Source: Chromatocurvus sp046260765
GTDB lineage: Bacteria; Pseudomonadota; Gammaproteobacteria; Pseudomonadales; Halieaceae
Direction: 5' to 3'
DNA length: 64,000 bases
Assembly: GCA_046260765.1 (NCBI GenBank)
Contig: JBHEOO010000001.1
Coordinates: forward strand, 62,001-126,000
The notes beneath the pieces were generated by a model that did not search any database, was not told where the DNA came from, and saw nothing but the letters and a program-made list of their open reading frames with translations. Within the stretch, counting starts at the first letter, position 1, and each line of letters opens with the position of its first letter. The position numbers were made by a program, and so were the translations under genes. Below, piece by piece: positions 62,831 through 64,000 of this stretch.

Positions 62831-63706
62831 ATGTATTTGACATCACTTATCCAACGCGGCCTTATGCTGCTCGTCGTCTGCGCTCCCTACGTCGCTGCGA
62901 ATCCAAACCCATCGCCATACCCTGAGGTGGACTATCCGGTAACATTTGCGGATGTTGCAGCACTGCCGCTGGCGCAGGGGGCGATACCCCATGCCTATGG
63001 CAGCCAGCCCAGCCAGTTTGGTCTGCTGTATCTGCCGCGGAATGCGGAGCCGATTCCGCTGGTGATGCTGGTCCACGGGAGATGCTGGCTATCCGACGAC
63101 GGCGTTGAGCACCTTCAGCCATTGGCATCGGCACTGGTCAGGGCGGGGTATGCGGTATGGGTTCCGGAATACCGGCGTGTGGGGGAAGACGGCGGTGGCT
63201 GGCCCGGCACCTTCGACGACATGCGTTCCGCGCTGCAGGCGGTAACGTCGCTCGCGCCATCACGCATCGATACCTCACGCACGGTGCTCGCCGGTCATTC
63301 TGCCGGTGGTCATCTCGCACTCTGGCTGGCCACCCGCGAGCAGGCCGTTGACAGTGATATTACGGTACGCGGCGCGGTTGGCCTCGCTGCAATGACAGAC
63401 CTGGCAACTTACCGGGAATTAGAAAACAGCTGCGCAGATGTGACAGAGCGTTTGCTCGGTGGCGGGCCGCTAGACGTCCCCGAGCGTTATCGCGATGCGT
63501 CGCCTGCGACGGTTGCGCAGCCCTCGTTACCCATCCACCTGGTTCATGGCTCTCTGGACGACACGGTGCCGCTGTCGCAGTCTGAGGCGATGCCACATGC
63601 CGGTCTCGAAATACTCGACGGCGCTGGCCATTACGATCTGATTCACCCCGGCACTCAGGCATTTCCGGCGCTGCTGCGCGCGATCGAGAACGTACTGTCA
63701 CCATGA
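62831..63706 (+). CDS. exported alpha/beta hydrolase, kynurenine formamidase-like
   Basis: The 291-residue protein starts at the ATG 62831 (AAAGGA is eleven bases upstream) with a signal peptide (about 1-23, ending APYVAANPNP). An alternative ATG at 62810 adds 7 residues. The hydrolase has HGRCWLSDDG as oxyanion region (the family usually has HGGxW), nucleophile serine in AGHSAGGHLALWL, an aspartate in HGSLDDTVPL and a histidine in DGAGHYDLIHPG. The gene overlaps the kynureninase start by 4 bases, which points to N-formylkynurenine hydrolysis in tryptophan breakdown. An exported location is odd for this pathway and the signal peptide should be checked. Confidence 0.82.
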   Translation: MYLTSLIQRGLMLLVVCAPYVAANPNPSPYPEVDYPVTFADVAALPLAQGAIPHAYGSQPSQFGLLYLPRNAEPIPLVMLVHGRCWLSDDGVEHLQPLASALVRAGYAVWVPEYRRVGEDGGGWPGTFDDMRSALQAVTSLAPSRIDTSRTVLAGHSAGGHLALWLATREQAVDSDITVRGAVGLAAMTDLATYRELENSCADVTERLLGGGPLDVPERYRDASPATVAQPSLPIHLVHGSLDDTVPLSQSEAMPHAGLEILDGAGHYDLIHPGTQAFPALLRAIENVLSP

Positions 63707-64000
63707 GCCTGCACGATCAGGCGGCGAGGCTGGACCGTGACGATCCGCTGCGCGCCATGCGCGATGCGTTTGCCCTGCCGCAGGATCGGGTCTACCTGGA
63801 TGGCAATTCCCTTGGCGCTCTGCCGCATCGCGTGACTGAGCGCGTGAGTGAGGTGGTAGGGCAGCAGTGGGGACGCGATCTCATTACCAGCTGGAACCTG
63901 CATGACTGGGTGAACCTGCCGATCAAGGTGGGCGAGAAAATAGCGCCGTTGATTGGCGCAATGCCGGGTCAGGTTGTCTGCTGCGACAGCATCTCCGTGA
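63703..64000 (+). CDS. kynU: kynureninase (5' part, cut by window end)
   Basis: The first 99 codons encode MSLHDQAARLDRDDPLRAM and then RVYLDGNSLGALPHRVTER, the kynureninase N-terminus, followed by ITSWNLHDWVNLPIKVGE and GAMPGQVVCCDS. This PLP enzyme cleaves kynurenine or 3-hydroxykynurenine to anthranilate or hydroxyanthranilate and alanine. The reading frame is open to the last base. Its start overlaps the upstream hydrolase stop (ATGA). Confidence 0.9.
   Translation, partial: MSLHDQAARLDRDDPLRAMRDAFALPQDRVYLDGNSLGALPHRVTERVSEVVGQQWGRDLITSWNLHDWVNLPIKVGEKIAPLIGAMPGQVVCCDSISV

Overview
The window is high-GC (roughly 60 %) chromosomal DNA from a free-living, probably marine gammaproteobacterium. 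MnmC, HrpA, DusA, MlaA, RND efflux, an E. coli-like transaldolase, a FbpABC iron transporter and a tRNA-Thr(CGT) with encoded CCA all fit this. I cannot place it to genus. Gene density is very high, most operons have overlapping or near-overlapping genes, and there is no IS element, prophage, integron or CRISPR array.

Layout. 0-5.5 kb: SprT-like zinc protein, a large AsmA/DUF748 envelope protein, a lipoate ligase-like protein and FolD. 5.5-8.6 kb: a cell-wall operon (MltB-type transglycosylase, Bax-type glucosaminidase, polysaccharide deacetylase). 8.7-14.8 kb: an alpha/beta hydrolase fused to a cyclophilin, a K+/H+ antiporter, a BCCT carrier and a TANGO2/NRDE protein. 15.2-20.7 kb: two lipoproteins of unknown role, a threonine synthase-like enzyme and a TVP38-disulfide oxidoreductase fusion. 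20.9-25.1 kb: RND efflux adaptor and pump. 25.1-31.6 kb: a four-gene operon with a divergent Lrp/AsnC regulator that reads as a lysine-to-aminoadipate catabolic unit (lysine 6-dehydrogenase-like, piperideine-6-carboxylate dehydrogenase, a fused 2-oxoacid dehydrogenase E1, threonine ammonia-lyase). 31.7-40.1 kb: tRNA-Thr, UspA, a D-threonine aldolase/D-serine dehydratase-family enzyme, an M24 peptidase, a class I HMG-CoA reductase, a VOC protein, a DUF4010/MgtC-like membrane protein and an SLC13 permease. 40.1-43.5 kb: the least familiar region. 43.5-57.8 kb: PreP-like M16 protease, glutaminyl cyclase, MnmC, HrpA, MlaA, a PP2C response regulator/STAS pair, TerB and transaldolase. 57.9-64 kb: DusA, FbpABC under a probable Fur box, an exported kynurenine formamidase-like hydrolase and the start of kynureninase.

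Best candidate for an undescribed system: 40.1-43.5 kb. It holds a lipoprotein carrying a GspG-type pseudopilin globular domain. Divergent from it lie an outer-membrane beta-barrel, a 100-residue precursor with a Sec signal, a leader ending in Glu-Thr-Arg-Gly and a hydrophobic 43-residue core ending in CxxC, a strong terminator, a hexamer repeat, a small two-helix membrane protein and an exported C39-family peptidase with an intact Q/C/H/D site. This looks like an exported peptide with its own periplasmic maturation protease and outer-membrane partner, analogous in parts list to Fap amyloid secretion but with a different substrate. The functional link is inference from gene order and sequence features.

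Start sites were moved inward from the longest possible reading frame where a Shine-Dalgarno, signal peptide or domain boundary supported it; these choices are stated in each entry.
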